From Anticarsia gemmatalis (Eukaryota; Arthropoda; Insecta; Lepidoptera; Erebidae): a stretch of 64,000 nt of DNA. Shown piece after piece: positions 23,767 to 34,960 of the stretch. Where the stretch lies: positions 5,146,001 through 5,210,000 of the forward strand of contig NC_134767.1 of assembly GCF_050436995.1 (NCBI RefSeq), given 5' to 3'. The notes beneath the pieces are model-generated. The model ran no database searches and was not told the origin of the DNA. It saw only the letters and a program-made list of their open reading frames with translations. Position 1 is the stretch's first letter. Each line of letters begins with the position of its first letter. The position numbers and the translations under genes were made by a program.

Positions 23767-25164
23767 TAAGAACGGAAAACGGTAAGGTTCAGAGTTAAAA
23801 TTTTTGAACATAAAGTTGGATTCGATAATTTTTTTACATTAAAAAATGTAACGACGGACCACGGCGTTCTCTTCCATGCTATGAACCCCATATGGTAGTG
23901 GCGTTCTTTTCCTCTAAATAATATTGTTCAGATCATTAAAGTATATTTATTTCGTATCGAAAATAATAATATTTTCATATTTATAAAAGAACAAGAGCTG
24001 TTGAAGTGAATGTCGGAGATGCTCAACTCTAGCCAATTTTATTTCAAGCTTCAATGCGTTAGATAACGATGCTGCCGAGTATTACAGCCAGGAATAACGA
24101 TGGGGAAATTATAGCATAATATTTTTATTTGTATTGTTTGGTTTTAAATAAAATAAGGAGGAAATGGGGTTTATTTAAAGATATTATTAGTCTGATAAAT
24201 AACAAAATGTTAAATTGTATTATATGCATTCAATTATGAATGCATGCTTAACAATTTACTTTTTATGTAGGCTCATAATTTTAACTTATGGGTTAACCCA
24301 CTTTTATAGTGCCACGATAAAACACGGAAAATATGTTTCTAATCATAAAAGGTATAATTTCAAAACTAAGCAATTTCTGGTACGTTTTTATTTAGTTTGA
24401 ACCTGATGGGGTTTAAAAAGTAAATTAAAAATAGGGAAGAGATTCTCAATAGCCTCAAATCTCGTTTTGGCTTACCTTTGTTCTATCAGAACTATTTTTT
24501 ATGTCACGTTATGACTATGACTATTCTTTTACCAAAACTGTAACTCTTTTTTTAAATAAAAAGGCTTTATTTATATTAGATATCTCATAATCGAGTATAA
24601 TGTAGGTACAGTCAACACAATAAATATGATTTTTCCTATGACATAAGAGATTTCATCTGAGCGGAACATTTGGATTATTTTCTTAGTTGATGGCCCCATT
24701 TGTGTTAATGGAATTCGCTCGTAAATATATTTCCTCCTTGTAAATCCTGATTGACTTATGTTTATTTATTAGCCATAATCTTGTTATATTTTTATGCAGA
24801 ATATTATTTGTTTTCGCTGACTGTGGTTAATAGGAGGTAAGTGCTTGAGTCATTTGTGTTACAACATTAATATATTGTCAATGTATTTTACGAGCAAAAA
24901 CTAATATTGCCTATTATTAATAAAGGCTCTATCCGTTTTTTTCTGAATGACGGAGAGAGTGATTTAAACTTATGCGAAATACAAATTGCAGTGTATATAT
25001 TTTACTTGATTCAACAGACAAGACAACTTTTGGCATAATGATAAAAATGGTCGAACAGCACAAGGTACCACAATAAATTAGAAAATGATTCGTAGACCCA
25101 AAAAGTTTTTTAAATTATGAACTATCAAAAAGATATAATGAATATAGTAGAGAGAATAGTAGAT
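23767..25164. other. Intergenic, nothing recognised
   Basis: AT-rich; no support for a gene. Confidence 0.4.
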
Positions 25165-25201
25165 CGTAGATAGTCATCATTATTAATGATGACTATCTAC
25201 G
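25165..25201. repeat. Perfect short palindrome
   Basis: 18-bp arms around a single T: the left arm CGTAGATAGTCATCATTA is mirrored exactly. It lies just outside a MITE copy. Confidence 0.85.
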
Positions 25202-25211
25202 TGAGTAATCT

Positions 25212-25382
25212 GTGGCGCAATTCTCAACAGTAGGTGATGCCGAGTATCGAGAGGTTGACATTTAAAATGTACTGCCAAAATAGTTCTTACAAAGCCCGCA
25301 GAGGCGCTAAACAGACTTTCATGTAAAACTTCTCGATAGCTAGCCAATTGTCGGTAGTCGATAGCAGCAGAGAATAGCTACA
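25212..25382 (+). mobile_element. 165-bp MITE family, copy 4
   Basis: GCGCAATTCTCAACAG start, GACATTTAAAATGTACTGCC, AGAGGCGCTAAACAG, CTCGATAGCTAGCCAATTGT, end near AGAGAATAGCTAC. Confidence 0.7.
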
Positions 25383-26347
25383 GGAGTCCAAAAACCAATC
25401 ATTCCATTTATCACTAGCCTCCAATCCCCAATAACCACAATTCTAATTGGTTTTCTCACCACAAGTGCAAACTACGAATAACTATCGATACGTCTTCGAG
25501 ATTATGCATAGAGGCGTTAACGTTATTACAAATAAGATCTATGTCACAGATGCGGCTACTAGATTTATATAGAGCTGTAAATCGGTCATACGCATTCACA
25601 ACGAATTTGGGAACATTCCCATTCAGGTATTGGGAAACGCTATTGGTTTTACTTGTGTACATATGATGATAGCTGTGATCGCAAAGCACGATGAAAATGC
25701 ATGATACTATTTTGCAACGTCATAGTGGGCTGTAGCGTGATTAGTGTCTTGAAATATGCTTGTTTGTGCTGAGTGTTAGCAGTTGCTTAAGAATTGACGT
25801 TTCGTGTTAATACTCATTTTTTGGTGATGTAAGTTAGTGTTATGTTAATATAAAATTTACTTTTTTTAATCTTGGAACTGTGTTGATGTGAGATAGTTGA
25901 TTGTGGCGTATTCGTCACTAAGTCTATAGCATGCCTTATAATATTCGATTTGATAATCATTTAAGGATAGAATCAATTTTAATAATTTGATACTTAAGAA
26001 TTTTCAAATTAAACTAAATCGCCTTTTTAAAATGTATGCTAGTTTTGTTATAAATGTGGAAGTGTAACTAGTTGGATAACTAGAGGTTGTTTGTTACTCA
26101 ATCATTAAAATTACGAAAGTGCTACAAAGAAAGTTTATAACCTAGACTATCACATATAATTCGCAGACAGAATCTAGTACTATATGTTACTCAATAACAT
26201 TGTCAAAACTTGAGACCGTACATGTAACATCTGACTACAGATTCTGGAAGTGAATTGGTAGATGTCTTAGTTAACACGTACGTTCTGACAGAATAATATC
26301 TTTGTCGCCAGTGACGTCAGTAACAGTAAGATTGCGTATATCGTGTG
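25383..26347. other. Intergenic, no gene recognised
   Basis: AT-rich. A small frame at 25456-25689 (minus) has no recognisable domain. Confidence 0.35.
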
Positions 26348-26441
26348 ATGGATGAATCTAAATGGTTATTGCATCGGATCAACTCGTGTTGTAGAAGTGA
26401 CGGTGACTGCTGTGATCTTTGTGACGTTGTTATGTGTGAAG
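26348..26441 (+). CDS. Possible first coding exon, Cys-rich, unassigned
   Basis: ATG at 26348 opens a 31-codon frame ending at a GTATGT-type splice donor. The peptide starts MDESKWLLHRI and ends in a Cys-rich stretch with CCRSDGDCCDLCDVVMCE. Base use is less AT-rich than the surroundings and the flank contains GTGACGTCAG. I find no partner exon in phase, so this may be chance or the start of a gene whose other exons I did not recognise. No function is proposed. Confidence 0.2.
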
Positions 26442-26494
26442 GTATGTGTTACGTATGTAATGAAGTATTGTGATTAAAGTTTAGATAGTTAAAT

Positions 26495-26760
26495 GCATCT
26501 TTGGCGCGTTCGGTAATGTGTCTGACGGCTAAACACGAGATCCCGTGCGCAAATTCCGAGTTGGATAAAGTGCTATTGGTATATTATTCATATCATTTTT
26601 TTAGAAAAGAAGCACAAATTTTTGCTTTGTCTCCGGTAAACGGCCACAAGCTCGCTCCCTATAACATGAGACTTACACTGTTTACGGCAAAATGTAGGTG
26701 TATTTCATACGCCTCCTACCTTCTGCCTATATCATCGGTTATAACAGCCAATAATATAGC
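26495..26760 (+). mobile_element. Decayed tRNA-derived SINE
   Basis: An A-box-like 'TTTGGCGCGTTCGGTAATG', 'GGCTAAACACGAGATCCCGT' and a decayed B box 'GCAAATTCC', then a body with GGTAAACGGCCACAAGCTCG. The open frame across it is not a gene. Confidence 0.6.
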
Positions 26761-27163
26761 AAAATTTATGAAACTATATTTTTGTTATTCACAAAAATTT
26801 ATACTTAAAAAAAAGAAGTTATAACCGCTCTATAAAGATCCGAACAACTTCCACAAAATGCACTGGTCTGTGCTTAAAGTTTTTGTATTTCTCTCTCAGA
26901 GTACGCGGCAAAGAGATATTTCTTAAGGCGACAATTTATACGGCCCTTTGCTCGCTGCGCCGTTAGGATTACTTGTGGCGTAAACAATGCCGCTTTATTT
27001 ATTGACTAATGATTTAAAAGGGCTCGTGAAAGTATGAAAATTGTATTTTTAGGTAGTCGTGAATACGGTGTTAGAATAAATTGTATATAATTTTCTTTCA
27101 ATTTACTAGGACATGGACGAAGAAGTTGTTGTATTTTGCCTGTTTTGTGATATGAAAGGTAAT

Positions 27164-27174
27164 ATATGTTATTT
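27164..27174 (+). repeat. Target-site duplication, left copy
   Basis: ATATGTTATTT, repeated exactly at 27336-27346, flanking a LINE tail. Confidence 0.75.
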
Positions 27175-27335
27175 CATCATCATCATCATCATCTCAGCCG
27201 GGAATCGTCCACTGCTGGACAAAGGCCTCCCCCATCGAGCGCCAATAGGACCGGTCCTGGGCCGCCCTCATCCATCGGACTCCGGCAACCCTTACCAGGT
27301 CGTCGGTCCATCTTGTGGGGGGCCTGCCAACACTA
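27175..27335 (-). mobile_element. 5'-truncated LINE, RTE-like tail
   Basis: On the minus strand this codes the last 46 or so residues of a non-LTR retrotransposon polyprotein: RPPTRWTDDLVRVAG, WMRAAQDRSYWRSMGEAF, VQQWTIPG and stop at 27194-27196, followed by a (GAT)n tail at 27175-27193. This C-terminus and tail are typical of RTE-type LINEs. Exact 11-bp target duplications on both sides show that it arrived already truncated. The residual frame is intact, so the insertion may be fairly young. Confidence 0.85.
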
Positions 27336-27346
27336 ATATGTTATTT
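27336..27346 (+). repeat. Target-site duplication, right copy
   Basis: Exact match to 27164-27174. Confidence 0.75.
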
Positions 27347-28487
27347 AGAGGTAATGATACTAATTTCATTGATAAACATTCTCTATTAAATATTGTTCCC
27401 TCATTATTAGCATAAAAATCTATTTATCGCCATATTTATTCAGCAGAAGATTTCCTATTTATTCAGAGAAATACGAACTGGTAAAATCCTCGGAAAGTGA
27501 AAGGGAAGAAGCAAACTTTTCCTATTTCTACGTTCAGACGTTAGAACTCCTGAATTATTTACCTATATCTACATAATAATATAATATGACTCATTATTCC
27601 AATTAATTACTTCCAAAACAGTTCCTAGAATAGCGTACATCTAAACCAATGCGGTTAAAAGTGACCATCAGTCAGAGTTGTTCATATCAGAATCAATTTA
27701 ATATTAATGGTTCTACCGAGGGCTCTTCAAAACGCACATGCCGCGTTCATCAGATTCTGACGCAGCCTAAACCACGAACAAGCACATTTGTGGTTACAGA
27801 TAAACGTTAGTTAATGAAGAGCTACATTCTAACTACTCGGTTTTAATACAATTAGAATCTATTTTTGTCTTTCATTCTTTGAATAGTTATGTTGGGTGAT
27901 GAAAAAATTGTCTTCCACATTTGTAACAGGATTTTTTTTAACTATCTGTTAAGGAGGGAGTTTTATGCGAAAACGTATCTGCGTTCCTAGAATAATCCGA
28001 GTATTTTTGCGCCAATAACATACCTCTATATGAAGATATGAATAAAATAAATAAATAAAAAAAACTACGCATATTTTCGACTATTAGACAACAAAACGTT
28101 GAAACCTTTTATCCAAAGTTCCTAACAATGTTCGTTGAAGTGAATGATAAACTTGACATTTACAATATTTTTTTAAGATGCCATCGGTCAGATTTCTTAA
28201 CAATACGATAAGTAAAGAGTAAAATTTTGTAACTAAAAATCATTTGAAATAAACTCTTCCTACAAATTCCCATAACAAAACCACCGCAAGCTCACCAAAG
28301 CGGGAATTCATTGCTATCTGTTGAATTATGGTAATGCACGCATGACAGATGTGTGGGCATCCAATACGTCAAGTTGCCCACATGTTTGTCACTCGCTCCA
28401 GTCACTCAAAACGTCAGCTTTCGTGTTATTTTCCTGTGTACTCGCTTGGGTGTGTTTATCTCGTGGTGATAGTTCTTTCGTTGTATA
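27347..28487. other. Intergenic, nothing recognised
   Basis: No gene or structured element recognised. Confidence 0.4.
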
Positions 28488-28690
28488 AGGTCGGGGAAAA
28501 AGTCTTTTCGCATTATAGTATGTATGAACTTGTAATAAAATCTTTTCTCTACACAAAAAAGCTCGATATTTGGGTACCTCACGATCTCACTGTAAGAAAC
28601 CTAATGAACCGGTTACTCATTTGTGATTCTTGAAGCCAAAGAGATTAGCCATAGAGAAACTATAATGCGAAAAGACTTTTTCCCCTGACC
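28488..28690 (+). mobile_element. Deletion-derived mariner element
   Basis: Inverted ends of about 31 bp: GGTCGGGGAAAAAGTCTTTT, then CGCATTATAGT, mirrored at the right end with one extra T. TA dinucleotides lie near both ends. The 140-bp interior keeps a piece of mariner transposase, KKLDIWVPHDLT, then NRLLICDS and a stop. The peptide matches the WVPHEL region in the DNA-binding part of mariner transposases. An internal deletion removed most of the normal roughly 1.3 kb. Confidence 0.8.
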
Positions 28691-28766
28691 TAATATTAAG
28701 AAGGTGTTATATCTTTATTTATTGCGTATTAACTATCACACGACCAACCGATTCCAAACTAAACTA

Positions 28767-28783
28767 TGCTCCTACTATTACTT
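28767..28783 (+). repeat. Target-site duplication, left copy
   Basis: TGCTCCTACTATTACTT, repeated exactly at 29050-29066. Confidence 0.8.
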
Positions 28784-29049
28784 ATATTCGCTTAGCCTTT
28801 GTTCCAAACTATGTTGGAGTCGGCTTCCAGTCTCACCGGATGCAGCTGAATACCAGTGTTTTACATGGAGCGACTGCCTATCTGACCTCCACAACCCAGT
28901 TACTTAGGTATTAACACGATACCCTTCGGTAAGACTGTCAGACTTTCAAGCTTCTGACTACTGTTAACGACTGTCAAAGATCTTCAAAAATGACAGCCGG
29001 GACCCACAATTTAACGTGCCTTCCGAAACACGGAAGGCACGTTAAATTG
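28784..29049 (+). mobile_element. Retroelement fragment between 17-bp target duplications
   Basis: Blocks GTTGGAGTCGGCTTCCAGTC, CCGGATGCAGCTGAATACCA, GACTGCCTATCTGACCTCC and TGACAGCCGGGACC belong to a high-copy moth/butterfly repeat, probably a LINE 3' end. The element ends in an inverted duplication of its own terminus (see 29005-29051). The 17-bp direct repeats show insertion by retroposition. Confidence 0.7.
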
Positions 29050-29051
29050 TG
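29005..29051. repeat. 21-bp hairpin at a retroelement end
   Basis: The arm CACAATTTAACGTGCCTTCC plus G is mirrored exactly around AAACA. It was probably made when the terminal sequence was copied in inverted form during insertion. Confidence 0.85.
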
Positions 29052-29066
29052 CTCCTACTATTACTT
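29050..29066 (+). repeat. Target-site duplication, right copy
   Basis: Exact match to 28767-28783. Confidence 0.8.
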
Positions 29067-29154
29067 CTAGGCTAATTATTAAACCAGACTACTGATAGAG
29101 TACCTAAATACTTCTAAATACATACTTAAATAGATAAAATTACGTCTTTAATAA

Positions 29155-29240
29155 GCGGGAAAATCACTCAAATATTAGTCCTTGGTGGGATTCAAACCCA
29201 CTGCACGCGGTTTTAGGATTATTGCGAGGTGACTCCGTTA
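29155..29240 (-). mobile_element. tRNA-derived SINE fragment
   Basis: On the minus strand: GGAGTCACCTCGCAATAATC and the B-box-like GGGTTTGAATCCCACC. The remainder is AT-rich. Confidence 0.5.
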
Positions 29241-29324
29241 ATAACTCCGCCAAACTTGTCCCATTTGTTTTTTTCTAGACTCCAATGTTTCGCCCAACAT
29301 GACGTTGATCCTAATTAAGCATAA

Positions 29325-29465
29325 ATTTAACCCATTGCTGTCCCAATGTACCGAGGCTCCTCTCGGAGTGAGGAGGATAATTGCGGGTTGGGGACTTTGC
29401 ATAACTATTTCAAGATCTCTTGGTATACAAAGTTGTCTTGCCATATTTTCCTTCACAGTATTTTG
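29325..29465 (+). repeat. Interspersed LINE-tail-like repeat
   Basis: AACCCATTGCTGTCCCAATG, then GCGGGTTGGGGACTTTGCAT, then CCATATTTTCCTTCACAGT, as in the family copies at 42435 and 55310 (inverted). Confidence 0.6.
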
Positions 29466-29532
29466 TAAGACAATAGCTTATATATTTATAAGCAACTCCA
29501 AAAACATTTAAGATAGCCTGTACTACCGGGAT

Positions 29533-29680
29533 TTTCTGCCACTATCGACTACCGACAGCTGGCTAGCTATCGAATTATTTTGTATGAAAATCTGTTCAGC
29601 GCCTCTCGCGGGTGCCATAAAAACAAATTTTTAAGTACATTCTAAATGTCAAACTCTTAGGAGTGGATAGTACATCCTGT
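29533..29680 (-). mobile_element. 165-bp MITE family, copy 5
   Basis: CCACTATCGACTACCGACAG, CTAGCTATCGAATT, CAGCGCCTCTCGCGGGTGCC and ACATTCTAAATGTCAAACTC, inverted relative to copy 1. Confidence 0.7.
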
Positions 29681-30269
29681 ACTGTTAAAAACTGTTCCTC
29701 GATTCTGTATCGTGGAACAGTTTTAGATTATTGATCGCATTCACAGATAGGTCTTTACAATTCGTTGTCTTTTAAAAGACCGAACTACTTTCCAAATAGT
29801 CTTATGTCTGTTTCCAAAATTTCATGCTTAACGTTTATGAAAACAATAATTTCGAAAATAGCGGCCAAAATCCGTAATAACACGACAAACTGCGGTAGAG
29901 ACAATACGAATGTTTCTTACACTGCATATTGCATTCACCATCATACTACCGTGGTCTCCGCAGGGATTTCGAGATGAATTCGTGGTATTACCTCATAATG
30001 TGTTCCCCACTTTAATCCTTGTTGTCTAGACGTCATGTCAAACTTCAATTGTTTTTGCTCGTCCTGCAGGATTTTGTTGTTATTTTTTGGTTTACAATGC
30101 TGGTAATGAGAAGATGATTTTGTTAGTGTAGGGTTTAAAGATAAGCAGTTATAAGTTTGGTATGGGTTATCTATTGCTTTATTGCATCTTGGAATAAAAG
30201 TCTGTCTATCTCAAACGAATAATATTTTTACTTATTGGAATCTGGAATAATATCACTTTATGCTTTTTA
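29681..30269. other. Intergenic, nothing recognised
   Basis: No supported gene. Confidence 0.4.
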
Positions 30270-30519
30270 TCTATACTAATATAAAGCTGAAGAGTTTGTT
30301 TGTTTGTTTGAACGCGTTAATCTCAGGAACTACTGGTCCGATTTGAAAAATTATTTCAGTGTTAGATAGCCCATTAATTGAATTCCTATAGGAAGGCTAT
30401 AGGCTATATATCATCACGCTATGACCAATAGGAGCAGAGTACCAGTGAAAAATGTCACAAAAACGGGGAAAATTATGATTGTCTTATGCCACGCAAGCGA
30501 AGTTGTGCGGGTCAGCTAG
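30270..30519 (+). mobile_element. Non-autonomous Helitron-like element, copy 3
   Basis: TCTATACTAATATAAAGCTG start after A; the end hairpin GCAA-GCGAAG-TTG(T)GC precedes CTAG at 30516-30519, followed by T. Confidence 0.8.
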
Positions 30520-32133
30520 TGCTTATATATATTTAAGTGTCATCTGTACTCCTAAACTAAAATTACATTTTTTTGGTACACTTTTGCGGCTAAGAGGGCT
30601 ACAAGTTTAAGCTAATATATTGTACTTTTTACCGGAAAGGCCATAGGCTTTTCACAAATGTAACCCCCGTGTGAACAGCTTATAAAAGACTAATTTCTAT
30701 AAAAATGAAAAGAATATGGAGTCCAGTAACAGTTTGCGAAAACAGAATGTTCGAGAACTAAACAAATTCCAAAACGATCCGCAACCTAAATAAACTTTCT
30801 CTTGTTTTTCTTGAGACCTAGTCTAAGTTCCCACTTTGAAATTCAATATGAAGGTCAAAGTCTGACTAATTAGCCGTAGTTTGCTTTCATTTCAGCCTAA
30901 GATTAATCTTAAAACTTCAACCGTTAGTGTTATTTTGTTTCTTGGTTGTTTAGTAACTTATTTTAGTTTCTGTAGTCCGGGGTTAGCTGACACTTGCCAA
31001 AATACAAAGACGGGTGTACGATGGATAAGTTGTTCAACTGTCTTTGGTGTCGTATACTATGCCAATTCCCATATTTCTATTAGAAATACCATGAATCTCA
31101 CAACACGCCATGTTCTATGTAGAAATAGCTTATACCTCCTGTTTCTTTAGAATAAATCTTATCAAAAAAACAAATGTTAGTTAATTCATAAACGGACGCT
31201 TAGCAATCTGAACCTGATTGAACTGCTACATTCATCTACTTAGCATAATAAAGATAGGATTCTTTGATCGTTTTTCAATCTATTGATCTAAAATGTCTAG
31301 ACCGATTTGATTGAAATGACATTACAATGTAACCAAAACTACAAATAATTAAAGTACTTCAATACCAATTAGAAAAGCGAGACATTTACGTCCCACAAAT
31401 TATATTTGAATAGAAACTGTATAGTAATAAGTGAAGGCTTCCATTTTTTTGTTGTGAGCGAGAGAGCGCAATATGGCTGTGAAGTGGCTCTTAGCCGTAC
31501 TCGGCTTTTTATGGCGGAGTTGGCTCGGCCAATGACGGGCTCTAAACAACTAAGGCCACTCCACAACTTATGAGCACGCTTACCCTTATATTTTTGCCTG
31601 ACATTTGAGTTTTACAATTTACGATGATTTATTTTTGTTTAGTGATTTTTGTATTTCGATGCGACCGAATTTAATTGTTGTGATTTATTGATATCGTAGT
31701 TTTGTTTAGGTCTCGTGATTTTTTTGACGAATGTTAAAATTTATGTCAGAATTCATACTAAGTATCATAATCTAAACGATAGCAAAAATTGGAGATTATG
31801 GTGGAGATATTGACTTTAAATTCTCGCAACTTGTATACATATAAAAATAAATCGAAAACGTAAAGTAACAATGTTATGTAGGTAAATTAGACAATAAGCT
31901 GCCACCCATCTACGGGGCTTCCGCGCTAAGGTTGCTCAACCTAATTAATACAGCTTAGATGCTACGGGGGACACAATATCATGATATTTTATGGCGATGG
32001 TGGCATAAATTGGGATAAAGATGATAACAAGATCTTTGTTTTATAATACTCGATATCAATATTTAAGTGTTATCTAAAATAGACAATGAAAACTTAAGTT
32101 TTAAGTTTGTCAATACCTTACACATTATTTTAA
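30520..32133. other. Intergenic; local G+C peak near 31.45-31.57 kb
   Basis: No gene recognised. About 31450-31565 is less AT-rich (for example GGCGGAGTTGGCTCGGCCAA) and holds a CATAAAAAG on the minus strand. It might be an unannotated promoter or a repeat. Confidence 0.3.
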
Positions 32134-32376
32134 TCTATACTAATATTATAAAGCTGAAGAGTTTGTTTGTTTGAACGCGCTAATCTCAGTAACTACTGGT
32201 CCGATTTGAAAATTCTTTCAGTGATAGATAGCCCATTTATCCAGGAAGGCTAAAGGCTATATATCATCACGCTACGACCAAAAGGAGCAGAGTACGAGTA
32301 AAAAATGTTACAAAAACGAGGAAAATTTTGACGCATTCTCTCTTATGTTGCAAGCAAAGTTGCGCGGGTCAGCTAT
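32134..32376 (+). mobile_element. Non-autonomous Helitron-like element, copy 4
   Basis: TCTATACTAATATTATAAAG start; 3' end TTGCGCGGGTCAGCTAT, with the expected final G changed. The 3' hairpin is weakened (TTGCAAGCAAAGTTGCG). Confidence 0.75.
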
Positions 32377-33674
32377 TTTGTTATATTTTCATTCGAACAA
32401 TGAATATATCTATTTCAAATAATGCATAATGGCCTGTTTTCTTAGAAAAAAAAAACTAACTAATTCGCGATTACAATTCATAGAGTAATAAACCGAACGT
32501 TTGCAATCAGAACGTTCTTCGAAGGAACCAATTAACTTAATTGGGGAAGACTTCGTTTGACTTTTACGACGATTCGTTTTGTTTTTCTCCAATGTCGTTT
32601 TGGTAAAACGGATTGTATTAAGGGAAAGCATTTACATCAATATTATTGTGCAAAGAAGTTTGTCTTAGTGTTCACGGATAAACATTATTCTTGTAATATT
32701 ATCTTTTAATTTTTACTTTCTGCGTTAACACGCATTGATATTTTACGCATTATTATTTATAGCTGTGATTAGTTTAGATAGTTACAGGTACAATGTTATG
32801 TCACTTTCGATGAATTTCAAAACTGTGTATGAATGAAAAATACAATACACTGTGCATTCTGTACATAAATAATCTGTAAATAGAGCTCTACTTGTAACAA
32901 GTAGGTGTGTAGAAAAGTCAAAACAATTTCTAGCTTGAGTTCTTTAGAAATCTTTGAATGCCCTATTTTAATCTAACGATTAAGGTCTTTCTGAAGTACT
33001 AATACCTAGTTTTGCAAATCATTCATGTTTAAAGTAAATACCTCATAACTCTTATGTACTAATATTGTAAACTATGTCATAGTAGTTTTAGTGAATGATG
33101 TGTTCACGTGTCACAGGTATATGTGCATATTAGGAATGCCTTTTTATGTGACTGTACCTTTTAACAGAATGTAATAATATGTCTAAAGTTGGTGATCCAA
33201 TAAATTAATAAATAAATAAACACGATTGCCCAAAGAACCGAAGAAAAAGATATTTTCTGCTCAAGATGTGCTTGACAATTATTTGTACGAAACTTTAAGA
33301 TATGAGCCAAGAACACTTGAGAAAACTGGCTCTCAAACGAAGATTTTCACAAAACTTGTTGAATTTTAGTGCTAAAAGAAAAATATTATAATAGACTATT
33401 ATTCTTTTATAAAACAAAATAAAATTATAATGTGCCTTTTACCTTGTATTTATAGCTAAAAGTTCTTATTAATGTCAAGTGGCTCAGTTCATACTTACAT
33501 ACGTAATTTTACGTGTATTATTTGAGTTTTTCTTTTAAATGTTAATCCAGCACGTGTTCTAGTTGTAGAGTACGATAAGATACAAAAAAAGCCAAGGTTT
33601 CAAGTTCAACACACTGTCGAAATGCTAGAGTTAGTGACTTATCATTTCTTAAAGAATTTTTTTAACACGGTTTG
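32377..33674. other. Intergenic, nothing recognised
   Basis: No gene or clear repeat. Confidence 0.4.
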
Positions 33675-33800
33675 AGACAGTGCTAGGTGCAAGGGTTTCC
33701 TCCCACGTTGGCTGAGTGCAGGTCGGGGACTTTGAATGTCTTCGTGAAATGTTTTAAAAAACCTTACAAATGTTTTGTCGTTAAAACTTTGGTCAAGACT
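33675..33800 (+). repeat. Interspersed LINE-tail-like repeat
   Basis: GCAAGGGTTTCCTCCCACG, GGCTGAGTGCAGGTCGGGGA and CTTTGAATGTCTTCG. An internal part of the family unit is missing. Confidence 0.55.
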
Positions 33801-34098
33801 TTAAAAGTATACAGATAGCGAGAAGATATCAGGCTATGAATAAATGCCTATATTTAAGACGTTTATAGAAGCGGCGTAATTAGAATTTCTTTTTTAGCGA
33901 TCAAAGCGTAGACTGAAGACATAAAAATGTCAATGAAATTAATTTAATGAACAACCTGTGAACCATAGGAAGGCTTCTGCTAATAATTCATTGATTCACG
34001 CAATAAAAAAATTAAATTGCTGCTGATTAGATCTTTTATAAAAAATATTCAGAGAGCATCTCATTTTGCATCAGAAGATTTTTTTAAATTTAAATAAA

Positions 34099-34340
34099 GG
34101 CTACTCCCCCGCTAAGAATTGCGCTTGTGTCGTGGGCACTTTTACAATTATTTAAATAACGGACACAAAGTTCAATCAGACTTTAACAAACATACAAATA
34201 ACGGAAACAAAATAAAATCAGACCCGGAGCAACAATTTGTGGATCGCACTAATAAATAATTGTTCCGTATGGGAATTGAACTCACAACCTCCCGACGCAA
34301 TGTTACCTTCACGAACCTTGAACCACTGCGTCACGGAGGC
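34099..34340 (-). mobile_element. tRNA-derived SINE (GCCTCCGTGACGCA head)
   Basis: On the minus strand: GCCTCCGTGACGCAGTGGTT, a B box near TGAGTTCAATTCC, TATTTATTAGTGCGATCCAC, and the 3' block CACAAGCGCAATTCTTAGCG. Same family as 50421-50622. Confidence 0.75.
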
Positions 34341-34639
34341 AGTCAAAGTTGTAAACATGCAAAAGTTACTGTCACATATCATATTTGGTTTTGTAAAGTA
34401 AACCAAGCAAATTGTTTGCTTTGCGTCAAAATTCGTAGCTGGCTTATTTTTACTCGAATATTATTTTTCAAAAAGAGCTTTTTTATTTTGCGTATTTGCT
34501 TAGCTGGGTTTTCAATGGAAGTGGTTAGCCTGTATTTTGTATTTCATTTTGACATCGCTTTAAACGGACTTCGTTCAGCTTATTCAGTACACTACGTTGA
34601 CAAGTGACGATGAAAAACAGTTGAAAATAATGGAAAACG

Positions 34640-34790
34640 GTAGCTCGATTCCACTTTAGGTTATAGACAAGTTAGCTATAGGTAAATTTTGTATCAAAAA
34701 CCGGATCAGCGCCTCTAGCGAACGGCCTTAGGAACTATTTTTGTGGCACATTTTAAACGTCAAACTTTCGTTACTCGATAGAACCGCAAA
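34640..34790 (-). mobile_element. 165-bp MITE family, copy 6
   Basis: First of two copies in tandem, inverted orientation: CAGCGCCTCTAGCGAACGG, AGGAACTATTTTTGTGGCAC. Confidence 0.65.
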
Positions 34791-34792
34791 CT

Positions 34793-34960
34793 AAATTCCA
34801 ACACCATCGACTATTGACAACCGGCTAGCTATTGAGAAATTTTGTATGACCATCTGATTAGCACTTCTATCAGATGTCGCAGAAACTAGTTTGGCAGAAC
34901 ATTTTAAATGTCAATCTTTCGTTACTTGAGAGTACCGACTGTAGAGAATAACGCTACGGA
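34793..34960 (-). mobile_element. 165-bp MITE family, copy 7
   Basis: Second tandem copy: CATCGACTATTGACAACCGG, GCACTTCTATCAGATGTCGC, ending ACTGTAGAGAATAACGC. Confidence 0.7.

Noticed and set aside
26501..26824. 107-codon frame
   Set aside because: Runs through a decayed SINE and begins with TTG; no domain.
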